DNA of 64,000 bases from Phalacrocorax aristotelis (GCF_949628215.1 NC_134283.1:11097638-11161637), one strand, 5' to 3'. Shown: positions 48,501 to 62,741, counted from the stretch's first letter. Notes: a model not told the origin generated them from the letters alone. Numbers and translations are program-made.

Positions 48501-50279
48501 TGAATTTTTTGGACTATGCAGCTTGCAGTTTCTGACCAAGCAGTTGACTTAAGGGAACAGAGTAAATGTCTTGGGGTCTAAAGTAGAGTAAGATTGACTC
48601 CAAGGTCAGCTGTGACCATTTAATAACAAATAGTTGCATGCTTGTTTTTATGATGCAGCTCAGGGCTAGGGCACTGATATTTAAGCCTAGGGGGAGAAAA
48701 GGTGAGATAAGGTTGTTCTGTGCAGTCTGGAGTGTAGATTTGAACAGAGAACAGCCCACATGCTTGATCCTAAATAGGAGTAATGTATTTCAAGTGTTCT
48801 TTTCTCGAAGAGCTCCAGGATCATATCATTGGGGAATAGCAAGTAGTAAACTGCGTAATATTATACAGGGAAAGAAGAGGCTGGAGTCTGGGGGACATCC
48901 AGTATTTCAGGTCTGAGTTGAAGGTCCTTCTGCTGTCAACAGATGCTTAGATATTACCTACTTCAGCAGGTAAAGGACTGAAATACCTGCCAGGATTTAA
49001 ACCTAGTTCTGTAGAGGAACACAGGTGGTTTTTCATGTGTGGTGTGGTTTTTTTCCTTTCTTTCCTTGGTACAGTGTAAGTTGCAAGGCTATTTCTTATG
49101 TGATATCCCATGTTCACAGTGTGTCTGATGGTTCAAGGGAAGACAGGGAAAAGGATGCACGTTCATCCTGTGTTCCCCCTGCCAGAGACTTGTACGAGCC
49201 ATTCCTGTCAGCCTGAGTCACTGACACCACTGCAAGATAAAAGCTGTGGTTCCCATCAGATGCAAACCAGTAGGGGACAACAACTTGTAGTGATTGCTCA
49301 GTTTTTCTTGCTTTGCTTGAAGAGACATCTCTCTTTCTGGCTATGGTGGAAGACAACCAGAGAAGACTTTTTGTGACTGGTACTAGATTGAAACAGAATC
49401 TGTTTTAACTGAGGATAAACAGTGATTCCTTCTCTAAATTGGACAAAGAGCTCCTGTCTAGAAATTATAAAATCCTTCCTATCTCAAAGGCACCTGCGGG
49501 AGGAGCAGGGAATGTGTAGGCACTAGCTCAGTACCAGTTCTGTACTTCACTCTTAACCTTGCAGACACAGCACAGTGTAGAGATTCCTCATAGATTTTTT
49601 AAAAGCTACCCTTATTTCCATGGATACAATTACAGAAGAGGCTAGATTCATCTGGAAACAAAGGCTCTAGTAATTAAAGGGCAAAATAAAATAAATAACA
49701 AATACGCTAATTCTTTTAGCTAGTTTTCAAAACAGAAGTTTTGTGAGTTGGTTTGGTTTTGGTTGTTTGTGGTTTGTTTTTTTTTTTTTAAAGGGAACAT
49801 TTACAAATGCATTTCTTGGTGGATACAGTGAAAGGAGAGATTCCAAAAGGGCTTTGCTGCAATTAAGGGAATGGTTGCATTAGGTTGTACTGCGGTGATT
49901 TAGCATGTGAGAAGGAAAATCCCAACTGAGTGATTTACACACTGAATCCTGGATGTTTTGATTAAGGGTTAGACTCAGAAATGCATTTATGCTTATTTGG
50001 AACTCTAAAGAGAATCCACTGGGGAGTTAAATCTCTAAGTAGGAGTTGAATGTGTAAATATTCACGGGTAGCTCTTTACTCACTCATGTAATTTTGTTGT
50101 GAATTTAGTTAGGGAAAGTTTTACTTGAAAACTGCAATCCAGTCCTGACTAGTGCCTGCAATAGGGGAGAGCATGCCTGTAGATTGTCCTGACTTAGGAT
50201 GTCACATATATGAATTCTGTACCTTACTAACTTAAAGGAGTTATAAAGAGGCTAGGAAGAAGAGATCTGGGAGAGCTAG
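33517..50279 (+). other. WTIP: WTIP intron 1, proximal part
   Basis: Starts with donor gtgagc followed by a dense G-run segment (about 33535-33553). The remaining 16.7 kb is moderately GC-rich single-copy-looking DNA. No LIM-type cysteine/histidine pattern or supported exon was seen. Low-complexity items are an A-run at 36058-36070 and a gagag-rich patch near 39133-39150. A possible transposase relic is at 40884-41200. Confidence 0.6.
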
Positions 50280-51207
50280 TTGGTTTTTTTCCCAAGGATT
50301 GCTGTCTCCAAGCTCAGGAATGGTCCATCCTGACATTCAGGAAGTCAAGCAAGAGTGACAGGAGGCCTGCATGGATAAGCAAGGAGCTCTTAAAGAAATG
50401 AAAGGGAGATATATAACATATGTGAGGTGGAAGCAGGAACAGGTCACCTGGAAGGAATATAAAAACACTCTGAGCACACACACAGTTGGGATCAGGAGAG
50501 CCAAGGCTCACCTGGAGCTGGATCTGGTAAAAGATGTGACGGTCAAGAAGTGCTTCTGTAGATGTAAGAACAAAAAGATGACTAGGGAAAATGTGGAACG
50601 GGGGTACTGGGGTGGCCTTCTATGATGAAAAGCTTGGTGAATAAGAGCAGTGAATGTTGTTGATAGCAACTTTAGCAAAGCTTTTGATACTGTCTCCCAT
50701 AACATCTTTCTAGACAAACTGATGAAGTACAGACTAGATAAGTGGACTGTGAGACAGACTGAAACTGGTTGATCTGCTGGGCTCAGAGTTGTGACCAGCA
50801 GGATGAGGTTGAGTTGGAGGCCAGTCACTGGTGTTGCACTTCAGAAGGCAATACTGGGGTCAGTACTGTTCATCTTCATTAGTGACCTGGATGATAGATG
50901 GGACAGAACACACCCCTAGCAAGTTTGCAAATTCTACTACACTGGGGAGGAGTGATTGGTAGACTAAGTGTATGTGTTGTCATTCAGCAGGACCTTGACA
51001 GGCTGGAGAAATAGGCTAAAAAGAACCTCATGAGGTTCAACAAAGGGAAATGGAGAATCCTGCACCTGGGGAGCAACAGCCTTGTACAATGGTATGAGCT
51101 GGGGGCCTAGTGGCTGGAAAGCAGCTCTGCAGAAAGGCCCTCCGGGGTCCTACTCAACATGAGGCAGCACTGTGCCCTTGTGGCAAAGGAAGCCAACAGC
51201 ATCTTGA
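50280..51207 (+). mobile_element. Decayed CR1 LINE fragment, + orientation
   Basis: Translated + frames give typical CR1 ORF2 pieces in the right order: an RWKQEQVTWKEYKNT / IRRAKAHLEL block (about 50420-50530), FSKAFDTVSHN (about 50670-50700), DKLMKYRLDKW, a decayed ILGSVLF-FISDLDD segment (about 50850-50895), QQDLDRLEK (about 50990), KNLMRFNKGKW and WLESSSAERP (about 51110). Frames are interrupted many times, and the catalytic FADD position reads FANS. Both ends are truncated and no CR1 3' tail is visible, so this is an old, dead copy lying inside WTIP intron 1. Confidence 0.85.
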
Positions 51208-53512
51208 GCTGGTGTTCAGACCCAACTGTCTTGGATCATAGGAATACTGAAGCTGAATACATGCCCTGGATAGTCTGCCTGGGAGCTGGGTGCCCCCATG
51301 ATCTGTCCATGCACTGCATATCCCCAGTGTCTGGGCAGTTTGCCCACAAGAGCTGTGGCTAAGCAGGGTACCACAGGGCCTGGAGGTTTCAGAGTGGGTT
51401 GTGTCAGCTTGTGGTGTGGGTAAGTTTCAGGTGGGAGAGGCACCAGCTCCCTCCCAGTGCCCAGACAGAAGGTCCCACTGCTGTGATCTGAGCCGACAGG
51501 GCAGCTCAGGTCTCATCTGGTCTTCCCAATAGCAGTTCCTCTGGTGCCCACTTCTCAGGTGGACCTTCAGAAACTTAAAAGGCCACAAAACACCTACCAC
51601 ATAGATCATAATCAGATGGCAATCAGATGTTTATTGCTTCTGTCATCCTAATCTGAACCACTGCTTTAATAGTAGGGAAAATATTTACCACTGATGTTGC
51701 ATGTGGGGTTTCCGCTGGGCTCTGTAACAATGAACAGACAGCGCAACTGAGGTGGGAAGGGTTACCTCTCTTTATTGCTCCTCTGTGTTTTGCTGAGTAT
51801 TTTAATTAAAACCAGATAGAGGAAAATATTTCACACTGTTTCCAATTTTTGTGATTTCACCTGCTGTTGAAAATTGCATTAAGACGTAACACTGAAGGGA
51901 TGATGTAAAGAGGAATGAATGCTCCTTTTTGCTGCTATGAATAGAGGCTTCTCATATCGGTTATGTGTTGACTTTATAATTATGAGAAGATTACATGTTT
52001 CTGTTACTTTTTAGCTGGTCCTCTAAGACGTAAATTAACTAACATTTCACCACTGTGTATAATCTTTCAAAATGGAGAAGGGAGGATTAGCTGATAAATT
52101 GCATAAGATCACATTATTTGGAGATGTTTACTGCAACTAATGAAGTGGAAAGTTACCTTCCGAACCCTTGGGTCTTTTCTTGTCTACTCACTCTTTCCCT
52201 GGTTTTGCAGCTCTTGAGTTTTCTTTTTGCTGCCTCTAGAAAGACTTTTAATCAATAATTGTCCCGGAGGTGTTTGCTCCACAACTGTGCTTTAGTTGTG
52301 TTTTTGTAAGTGTTGCTAAAAATTTAGCCAAACTCCTTTGCTGTCTGACTGTGGGTGGTGGAGCTGATGAGTTACTAAATGTTTGGGGGGCTGGATGCTC
52401 AAGGTGGTGGTGGGATGTCAGGACTGGGAGAGAAGAGCGTCATGCCTCTTGTTGCCACTTTGACTTGACTCTGGCATCTAGCTGCACAAGAAACGTCTTC
52501 CAAAATTCAGCTAAAAAAGAGGATGCCTTGCCATGTTGGTGTGGAGAAAGGCACCCAGTGCTAGTTCTGGGAACAGGCCTGCTGTGATGTGCAGTTGGGT
52601 CCTGCAGTGCTGAGGGCTGGTTGGCAGCTGCCAGTGTGTCTTTTGCAAAGACAAGACTTTTTAGGCACTGGGGTGCTGGTGCCAGTGCTACGCACAGTGA
52701 TCATCTTGAAAGATTAATCCCCTCAAGCAAATAGCCTTTGACATTGGCTGTTAGCCATTGATGCCAAAATGTGTTTCACTGTTCTCATCTTGGTGCCAAT
52801 TGCTATTGCAGGACATGTGTTCTTTAATAGGAGTGGCGTAGCACTTCGGCTAAGTGGTTGCAGGTTTCTCTGTGAAGGTTATGGGCCAAGGGTTTGGCTG
52901 CAGGGGCAGTGGGCAGCTTATGAAAAGAGCAGATGATGCCAAAACCCCATTATAATTGGGGTTTGCCTCTTCTGCCAGATACTTGCTGAAATAACTAATT
53001 GAGGAGCATCTTCTATGTTTTTTCTTTTGTGCCCAGCTTTTGCGGAGGAGCCAGGCACTTCTACCATTGCTCTGTCTGTAAGAATATATAAAGGTGGGTG
53101 GTAAAATACCAAGTGTGTTTCTAGGCATGCAGCCTACTAACTCTGGATGGTGGTTTATCACTAGCTGGGAAATGGTGTATAATTGAGTGCATAAGCAGAG
53201 ACTACTACACATGCTTCTTTGTCAGCTGCTATGAGCATGCCCATTTCCCCGTTGTTTTAATCTGAGAAAACTAGCTCTACTTTTTTCCCTATTTGTCTGA
53301 CCTTTTATACTAATTTTGTTCCCATTTTGTGTCAAGATGAGTGAAACAGGGACAAAACAGAGGAGAGGGATGGTCCTGACTGATATTCGTGCGTTTCTGG
53401 ATCATCCATCAATACTAATTGGGTGCAGATCAAGAGTGTGTTCATATTTGTCGAATTAGCCAGACAGACAACGTATCCTGGTGTTCACACCAGCTGCTGG
53501 AGAGCAGACTGT

Positions 53513-53586
53513 TACCTGATCCAGAACTGACAATACCTGATCCAGCAAAAAGTCAAAGCAGTCCAGACAGATGATACCTGACCTAG
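53513..53586. repeat. Three copies of a 12-mer, TACCTGATCCAG type
   Basis: TACCTGATCCAG occurs at 53513 and 53534, and the variant TACCTGACCTAG at 53575. The offsets of 21 and 41 nt suggest a decayed minisatellite of roughly 20-21 bp. Confidence 0.6.
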
Positions 53587-56500
53587 CAGAAATCCTGCCA
53601 ATATGAAATTAACCATCAGTACTTTACACTGTGTAGCATCTTCTAATATGGTACTAAGAGTTGTAAAGCTGGATTTACTTAGTTGTTGGAACATGACTTC
53701 ATCTACTGCAGTGCTGCTGCCCATCTCAGTGGAAGGGTTGCCACCGAGCAAAGTGACCCACTCCTGCAGGTCTGAGCAGTGCTGGCTGGCTGCAGCTGCC
53801 TTGGAGAGCATGTCACTGAGGGTGAAAATGGAGCTCAGGTCCTCTCACAGTTGTGTGAAGCTCAGAATTAGAGTGTTTGCAAACAGGAATCTGACTAAAG
53901 CCTGGAAGAATCACCACTTGTCTGCCTTAGGTCTGCAGTGGTGAGCAGCTGAATGCATGGGACTGCCAAGGTGTACAGAAGCCTCATTTTGCTGTGGGAG
54001 TTGGCAGTGTAGTGATTTTCTGATTTTTCACTTTTTTTAACCCAGTTGGATTCATGGGAAGGTGATGAGCCTACATATATAGCATGTAGTGTTACTGTTT
54101 CCTGGAGGTGGAGGAGGCAAAATTAGAATATCCTGTTTGTGTCATTAGTGCTGTATTTGACCAGCTGTCCCAAGGGTTTTTAACTTGCTAGATCAGGATA
54201 GGCTTTTCTTATGGTCTGAGATTCTTCCTGTCCTACTGGAGCAAAGGAGTGTAGCTGTTTGCAGTAGCACTGGGCACCTCCCTGGACTGGGCCTTACAAC
54301 TGCAGAGCAGACTGGGCTTTTCACTGTAGCTAAGGTAGGGAAAGCAAGGCTTGCCAGGATACGTGCTTCAGAACTAAAGTCTGTCATGAGCTGAAGGCAG
54401 GAGAAACCTATGGCAAATGACTTTCTGAAATTGTTGTTCCTGCAGGATGTCCTTACAGGAAGGTATGTCCCTCCTCTGCGTGTTCTCAAAGCATCCTTGG
54501 GTCCAATTGACTCGCAGTGATTGGGGGGCAGGGGGGAACCACACAAAAAAACCCACCAACCAAGTGATTCAGAAGGTTGAGGTGACAAAGGTTTTAAAGG
54601 AATTTCCAGCTTTCCCTAAGGAAGTAGTTCAGTCTTTCTAAACAGCTTGGTATAATACCTACCTATATACATGCTTTTGTTTAAGCAAACCTATTTATAC
54701 TTCTGGAAATGATAAAGAACTTCCATGTGGCAGAGAGAACTAGTGAGCCGGTATCATTGGCACCTTTGCAGTCCGGATGGTGGAAATATGGGGCTTCTAT
54801 GGATGTGCAGAGCTTGGGTACCGCTTGTGGAAGGAGCTGCTGAATTTATAACCTAATGTGGTTACGTAATGCCATGCCTTTTCCAGACTGTCATGCTCAT
54901 TCTGGAACTAGACCATTATCTAAAAAAATAGAGAAGTGCACCTGGAAACTTTTAGGCTAGTCTCCTTGTTTAATCATGAACCCATTTTAAATATGTCAAG
55001 GAAGGCAGCTGTAATATATGACCTTTTTCTGCCATATATTAGTGATGACTCATACGAGCAATGTCAGGAGAATGTAATGAAAAGTCTCTCCAACTTGACG
55101 TCTGTGCAGCTGATGTTTTCAGGTCTGATGTGGTGTGGAGTTCAGGGTATTTGGGCTGCATTGTTGGTGCTTTCCGTATCACTGTTGCGACCTGGTTGCA
55201 CAGATTTTTTTTCTAAGCTGAAGCATTTACATAGATCCTGTCTTTTCTGTGTTTAACTCTTTTTCCTGAAGGCCACACAGGCATCAGTGGCTCCCATTTC
55301 ATAGGGAAAAGACCCAAGACAGGGCAACTAAATAGTTTGCTAAAGACAACTAAGAAAGTCCAAACTGGAAAACAGGGCTGGTACAGTAGAGTTGCTGGCT
55401 GGTTCTGTGCTCTGATCACTGTCATTTATATAGGAAAATCTTTAATGTGTAGACAGATATACTGTTATTAATGTGTGGTATCAGTAAGCACAAAGGTGAT
55501 GAAAATACGAGCTTTAAATATATCATTTATTGTTTATTTACTGTAATAAACCTGTCTCAATGTCTGTAAACCTGCAACTGGAAACAGCTTAAGTAAAACG
55601 TAGCAGGTCCACATTCTGACCTGCATTATGCCAGAGTAAATCTGAAGTAATGCCTTGGACAAGCATCTCATCCTAGACCTCAGATGATCTCCAGTTGGTA
55701 CAACCAACTAAATGAACTTGTAGAAAATAAAGCACTGGTTGAAATTGCAGTACCCATGTTAATTAAAAACCAGATGTTTATGTGTGAGTGCATTTGCAAC
55801 CTGATGTTTTTTTGAGAAATCTCATCTATCACTACCTGTGAACTACCCCTTCTTATACTGATTATATTGAGGTATGCAGTGTGAAGGTCTGCCCTTTTCC
55901 TAAATCAGCGTGAATATACAGCTGCCCCACACCAGCTTCCCACCAATAAATTTGCCCAGGAGCACGGGGGAGCTTTGGATGTTGGTACTACATCTTTCTG
56001 GACTGAAACGAGCGATGCTCCTGCAGGTCCTAACTTTTGCTGTCTGTGTGACCTCTGTGTGTGTCTCTGGGTTTGCCTGGCAACACTGGATGCGGTGGTG
56101 TGTCCTCCTCTGCCAGCAGTTGTTACAAGCTCAGTTTTTGCTGGCCCTAGCCTGTCTTCACCTGATTTCTACTATCACTGTGCTAGAAACTTTACATTCC
56201 TCAAGTAGATGGAATTATATTTGTGATCGCACATTAGGTTCCATGCAAAGTAAGTGTGGTTTGAGCTGAAAGGCCTTGTTGACCTGGTCCCTTTGGGCTG
56301 TAAGAGGATGAATGTCTACAGCGAGACATTCAGGTGTTCAGCAGTGGAGGGGCAGTAGGAGGGGGAAGGGGCTTTACAGAGGTGCTTTTCCCTCCAAGTC
56401 ATTCATTCCCAGTGGTGACCCCAGCTGTATGCGTCTTCTTACTTTGCAAATCCCAGTAATTACAAGGTACTTCTTTTAGAAGGATTTTCTTCTCTATCTT

Positions 56501-59500
56501 TTTTTTGGTCAATAATTCAGTTGCTGAAGTTATTTGCAAGTCCCCTTGTGCTGTGGTGGTCAACTTGAGCATGAAGCTTGAGCACTCAGCTGAACTCTGA
56601 TCCGTAGACAAAGCAACCCAAAGCAGCACAGATGATAGAGCAGCCATGAGAACTACTTGGTCTTCCAGTTTGTTGCCTCAGCTTTCTATAAATGCCAAGT
56701 GAGAAGTATAAATTATTCTGGAACTGCCATGTACTAAATCGAGAAGCAGAGAAATGAATGAATTTGTAAACCAAGTGTCAGTGTAACTAAAACACTGCGC
56801 AGAACAATAGGCCTGTGATATGCCTGGTGCCATCGGAGGCTCTGCAGCAGAGTCAGAGATCGACACAAAGGGAAGTTGTGCAGAGGCGTGTCAGCTGCGG
56901 CTGAGGCAGGATGAACTATGTGCAGATAGTAATTTCATGGTTCAGAGCAGTAATTTCACATACTGTATGAAGCAATAAGCATTTGCTATGCTAGCTTCAG
57001 GCTTTCACTGTGTGACTGGGTGGATCTACTTTAACAGTAACAAAAGCCTTCCAGTTTCCAGCAGCTGCTAAACGGAGCTGATACTGGCTTCCATGATATT
57101 TCCCACTCCACAGTGCTCACCTGGAACTGCTGTGGTTTAATTCACCAGCACAAACATGCCCAGGGCTCATAGCTGCTAAAAGACGAGGCTGGGGAGGGTG
57201 GTGTTTGAGAGTTGTTTCTACAGCCTTCTGCGTTCCCAAACTTGCACCCATCACCTCACCCTACATTTGAAACCCTGGCAAGTTTTGGACAAAACAGAAT
57301 AGCCTATGTATTTACTGAAGCAAGAATAAATAGGCTGAGGCCAAGCCCTGCTGACCTTCTGGCAGCACTGACCCCTCAGGCAGGGTAAAGCTCAGCTCCT
57401 GTGTCCTGATCAGCACAGTCATTCCTGGAACTGGTCCCAGTGCCTCCCTTTGTGCCCATGACCTCTCCCAGCAGCTTTGTCCTATGCAAGCCACAGCCTT
57501 GTTAAGCAATAGGCAGTGGAGGTAATGAAAGTTACTCTAGGAGCTGGAGTTAGAACTTGGAGCTTGCTTCTACAAAACTTCTAGTGAATGTGAACTTCAC
57601 TGTGTTTACAACCAAATGTAAGTTAATCTTAAACTTTGATTTTTCTGAAGAAGTTCTACACATGCATCCCTCCTTCTCCAAGCCTGTATATTAACTGAGT
57701 AAAGCTTCCTGTAGGAGGCAGGTGCTGAAATGATGGAGATCATCTTAGGTAAGCAGATATATATCTTAAGGCCCAAAGTAGTTCGTTGGTGGGGTATTTA
57801 TGTTCTTTCCTAGAGGAGGCAAGCAGGGTCGGGGCAATCTCAATAAGGTTTAACAATGACAGTAAAAAGTTTCCTGGTCCACAGGCTGCTTCTTGTCTTG
57901 CTTTGCTTAAGGTGTGATTTGTGTTAGGTACCGTGGCCTGCCTTCCTCCAGTTTAACCTACTCCAGCCTCCAGCATGGTCGCTGCAAGGGATACATGGGT
58001 ACTTGCAAGGCAGAGTTATGTTACTGGATAGGGTCAGGTCCCTCCTGGCTGTAGGGTGTTGCGGTGCCAGGTTTGAATGGGCTGTGGCTTGGGAGGGGAG
58101 ATTAAAATGTTTACCTGAGCATTTCCCACTTTTCTTAATCCATAATTTTCAACCTTAATTCAAGTTGTGGTGTCGTCTGATTTTTCCCCAGGGAAGAGGG
58201 TAGTGCTGGTAGCTTACCAGACAGTCCTGTCATTCCTATCATGACAACTTATGCAATTTTACATTGCTGCTGAGCGTGTCCAGGATATATTTATTAATTG
58301 ATAAATTGTACATACCAGATCTTATTTTGTGTTGGGTGTTCAAGCCTTGGTACTTTTGCCAGGTATCTGCCAGGTGACAAAGCCCTCCAGCAAGAGCTAC
58401 CTCTGGTGGTGAGGGCCTGGGAGGGTTTCCTAGGCTGCCTCCCCTACTCCTGCCTGAGTGCTGAAGAGGCTCTGCCCCTGTGCCCTGGAAGGTGCCTTGT
58501 TTCCTCTATCTGCCTTCGCCTGGGACATGACGTGTGCGTTGGAAGATCCCTCCTCCTGTGGTTGTTGGAAGGAAGGGAGCATATTTCTTGACTGAAGTCA
58601 CATCTCAGCATCCGAGCTGCGGCAGTCCAGGATGTCTGCACAGTAGCTGCTGTCAGCTTGGGCAGGTACTGCTGCAGCAGTAGCACAGCTGCCCAGGCTT
58701 GGGGCAGCTCTGATGCTTCACTATTTACCCAGCTTCTTAGCAGAATATTTTTTAAAGGTAGTAGCAACACCCTGTGTAAAACCTGTCTGGGTGTGAGATC
58801 ACGGGCTGCAGGCACTGCAGCCCATGTGGGAACACGACCTGTGACGAGTGACACCTGCAGGCATCTGGTGCAGCCCCTCCACAGTCCTCCTGCTCTTGCA
58901 GCTGGCCCCTGTTGCTGCAATTTGATTTCTTGAGCTGAGTTAAGGTTTCCCTCCTCTGTTCTTTCTGCTTCATGGCTGTAGTTTTTAATTTCCCTGCCCC
59001 TGCACCTTGGCTAGGCCACAGGTGTGGAAAAGCTTGTTGGGGTCTTGCGTAGAGGTGATCTTTTCCTGTCTGAGAGAAAACACAAGGGGATTTTGCAGTA
59101 GTCCAGTGTGATGTTCACCCACCCTTTTCAGAGCACTGCAGCATGAGCGGAACTGCAGAGTCAGGGAGGGAGTAATCTGTGCCATGTGTTAGTTGTTAAT
59201 TTTAGCTTTACCATAACTCTTGACGACAGGGCTTGGTTGTTTCCTACTGTAGGCAGCATGTAGCAGTTATCCTGGAGATACGGTGTGGCTGTAAGACAGT
59301 AAAGCTGCAGCTCATCCCTGAGCTGTGGCACGCTGTCAAGGAGTGTGATGGTGAGATTCCTCCTCTGACTCACACAGCTGCTGCCTGTGGAAGTTGAGAA
59401 GCCATATGGTACCATTTTTCATGTATTTATGCAAAACCCTTGACTTGAGGTTAAGTGAGGATGGCATTTGGCACAGGCTGAGTTCCACATGTGTCTGAGG

Positions 59501-61751
59501 ATGAAACTTGGCCAAAAGGTGGCTGTATATCTGCCTTTATATATACTCCATTTAACCATTGCCTACTGTCCTTTTTCCAGTTCTGGGTACCTGGTGAAGT
59601 CTGTATTAAGTACCAGCCCATACTGGCATGGTCAAAGGAGTGTCCCAGGATTTGCAGTACGAGTTTCAAACTGAACAACTTCTAATGTGTAGGCTACTAC
59701 AGGGAACTCTTAAAAGTATGTTATAGCAGACTGAACAAAAATCATGTAACTCTAATATCTTCTGTAGGTTGTTGCTGATACCTTTGCTTGTTATAATGCA
59801 TTGTGTTTGGTCTCGAGTCGAGCAAAACAGCTGTCTACATCAGAAAATACCTGTCTTACTTTCTCCTGATGCTGATATTAACGTTTTGCTAATGCTTGAG
59901 TTACCCAGGGAGCATCATGCTTCTGACGGCTGTGTTGCCGTACAGTGCTGGAGGCTTGCCTTGTTGCATACAGAGATTTCTTCTGGCTGACATGGTCAAG
60001 CTTGGTGAAGTGGACTGGTTAAAGGTCTGGGGAGCGCTGGTGATGTGCTGTAGCTAACTCCAGCAGGGAGTGTCTGGGACCTCTTTCTAGTGTCATTTTT
60101 GTTGGTGGTCTTTTGCTGTGGTCCACAGAGTGTGTTTGTTCAGTCTCTACTCTTACGTTTGGTTAAACACTGTGTGAGGATGCAAACATCTCTTCAGCAC
60201 AGTGAAGGTACACTGGGATGCTGTGCTCCCACTCAGCCAACCTTTATGCAAACTTTGGGTATATGCAACATCTTATATAACATCTTTTTCTAGCTAGAGA
60301 GACACTGGATCTGTAGGAGAGCTGATGACCTGGGTGGAAATGCAACAGTTGGATGTGTTAAAGAACTGGAGGCAAGTCGGCTGCTTAGAACAGAGGTGTT
60401 GGGAAGGACAAGGAATTGTATAAAGGCTGAAGCAGTTGATCTGAAGTCATGTCAAGTGAAGTGTCAGAAATGAGACATGCTTGCTCTGTAACAGAACATT
60501 CTTCACAGGCAGTTTAACAAGCTTTGGAATTAAATCTGGGGGGGGAAAAAGGTGATGTAGCTGTTATGTCAAGGCTTTCACAAGCTTGCAGTCTGGGCTG
60601 TGACTGGTGGAAAACCAGACCTGAACACCCATGTAATCAGTGCTTTTCCTAGGCAGATATGAGCTCACACTATACTCACACCACAGCTGCATGTGTATTT
60701 TCCAAAATACACTTTTGGAATCATACATGTGCTTTTTAAGTATGCTAATCATCTCTGTGGTCATTCATTCCTGGAGTTAATGACTGGTGTCTTAGAGAAA
60801 ATGAGTTAACAAACTGACAGCTGGTTATAACGAATCACTTGCTGGAGAGGCCAATGTAAGTTTAACATCCACAATAAATCCCTCTTGCTTCTGATGGTTC
60901 AGTGGAGCAATGGCAAAGAAATGAGGCAATAACTTCATTTATCAAAACATTTAATGGCTGCAGTAGATCTGTGCATGAGAACTCATAGACAGAAATGCCA
61001 GAGAATTACAGACTATGGATTTCTGCTACTCTTTGAGTAATATTAAAGTATAAATGGGAAAAGGTAGATCTCTGTGTAACCTCAGTCAGGCTCTCAATAG
61101 CGGCCAGTTCCTGGGTACATGGTTGGCTTAAAAAGATAGGCAAGAAGGGCACAGATAGCTGGGGAGCTCTGGAAGTGCTCTCCTCTGGCTCCACTGCCAA
61201 AACCAAACTGAAATACCATACCAGGACCTGATGCTGAAGTAACAGATTGCTCAGTTCTGGTGTGAGCCCCATGTTCTCTGCTGTGCGTGCAACCGCTCCT
61301 GCCCCCAGGCCCAGGGTTATTGCAGAGCTTGTCATATGTGATGAGACAAGGAGCAGGTCTGTGGATGCTGTCTGCTGCTGGGAACAATTCCTGCAGCAGC
61401 TGGCTGATCGGATGCCTCTTCTGATCAGTGTCCACAGTAATCAATGGCCATCTTTCATCAGCAGTTAACCGTTAACTCATGGCAAATAGCAGACCTTTTG
61501 CATAACCTTTGGCTACAAATAAATAGATGTAGCAGCCTTGGATAAAGCAACAAATATTCTGAAATTTCCATTTCCTATACTAGAGCTGAGCTAGCCTGAG
61601 GACCAGCATTTTCTTCATAATTTGTATGCAATGAACTGATGGAGACCTAGCTGGCAGCTAGCTTGTATTGCAGGCTTAGCTTGGGACATTGGTATCTGAT
61701 TAATATTGAAGCTATAGTTCCTGTTTCACTTGAACACTGAAATCCTGTTTA

Positions 61752-61796
61752 GGATTTTTTAAAAATCTATTAATAGATTTTTAGTTTTTAAAAACT
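61752..61796. repeat. Cluster of three A/T palindromes
   Basis: A perfect 24-bp palindrome spans 61760-61783 (half-site TAAAAATCTATT). It is flanked by a hairpin-type GATTTTT / AAAAATC pair that overlaps it on the left, and by a perfect 14-bp palindrome AGTTTTTAAAAACT at 61783-61796 on the right. Confidence 0.85.
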
Positions 61797-62741
61797 GTTT
61801 AATTTGGCAAATGTGCTCATGGTCCAAAATGGCACCATTGTGCCAGGATCTTGAGCAGGTTGAATGAAAGGCTAATATCTCCATGATTTGAAATGAGGGA
61901 CTTCAACACCAAGAAACCCATGACCTATGAAACATTTTTTCCATTTGAGTATTTGAGTATTAGTAGCATAGGAAGACTTTTCTTGTTAAATATATTTTTT
62001 AACTTGACAGTGTCCCACTTAAACTGATCGCACTCCACAGCCCATATAGGTGGTTGTGTTAATGCTGCACTGATCTGAAACAGTTTGTTCTCAGAAATGG
62101 AGTTTAAAATGTGTCTTGGATAGCTTGGGGGCGGGGGAGGAACGGGCAGGCAGAGATTCATGGGCATCATGTTGTCTGACTGCACTCTCATTGAGAGCCC
62201 AGTGAAGATTACTGGGTACAGTTCTCCCACCAGTTTTACTCATCTTCATACAGCTACCTCATAGGGACAGACAACATTTCTGTCTCTGGTGTGGCAGCTT
62301 ACTCTAATTTGTATAGTAGGAACAAATAAAAGCAAAACCCATGGAAACTGAACTGAGCCGTCAAGTGCTTTGTTAGCTGAACTTTGTTCTTCCTGCTATT
62401 AAAGTTTCTACCCGTTCATAAGATGCTCATTTTCCCCCCCAGCAGCTTGCATTTGTATTTTTTCCTGTGTGTTTGTGTATAAAATGTTCACGGCACAGCA
62501 GGGGAGAATTCTGGATGATTAAAGCCCAATTTTGTAGTTCTTGAGTTCCTAGACTCTTAAGTGTATTAGCATCAACAAAACTGCTAATGATTAATGCTAA
62601 GCTTGTGTGTACATTTGTAGAAACAGGGCCTCAAACAGCACATGGAGCACAGCAGCTTCATTAGAGTTGTATGAGGCAAAAAATATCCACTTTTATTTTC
62701 TACTGTAGTGCTTTAAAAATTACACAGCCTTGTCTTGAGAT

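Larger units (their letters stand above)
51208..62741 (+). other. WTIP: WTIP intron 1, distal part
   Basis: 11.5 kb between the two CR1 copies, with no exon I can support. Items noted are a thrice-repeated TACCTGAYCYAG 12-mer at 53513-53586 and a cluster of palindromes near 61752-61796. Open frames on both strands are scattered and lack any family resemblance. Confidence 0.55.

Noticed and set aside
58444-58920. 158-codon - strand open frame
   Set aside because: No family resemblance; the opposite strand is also open over much of it.
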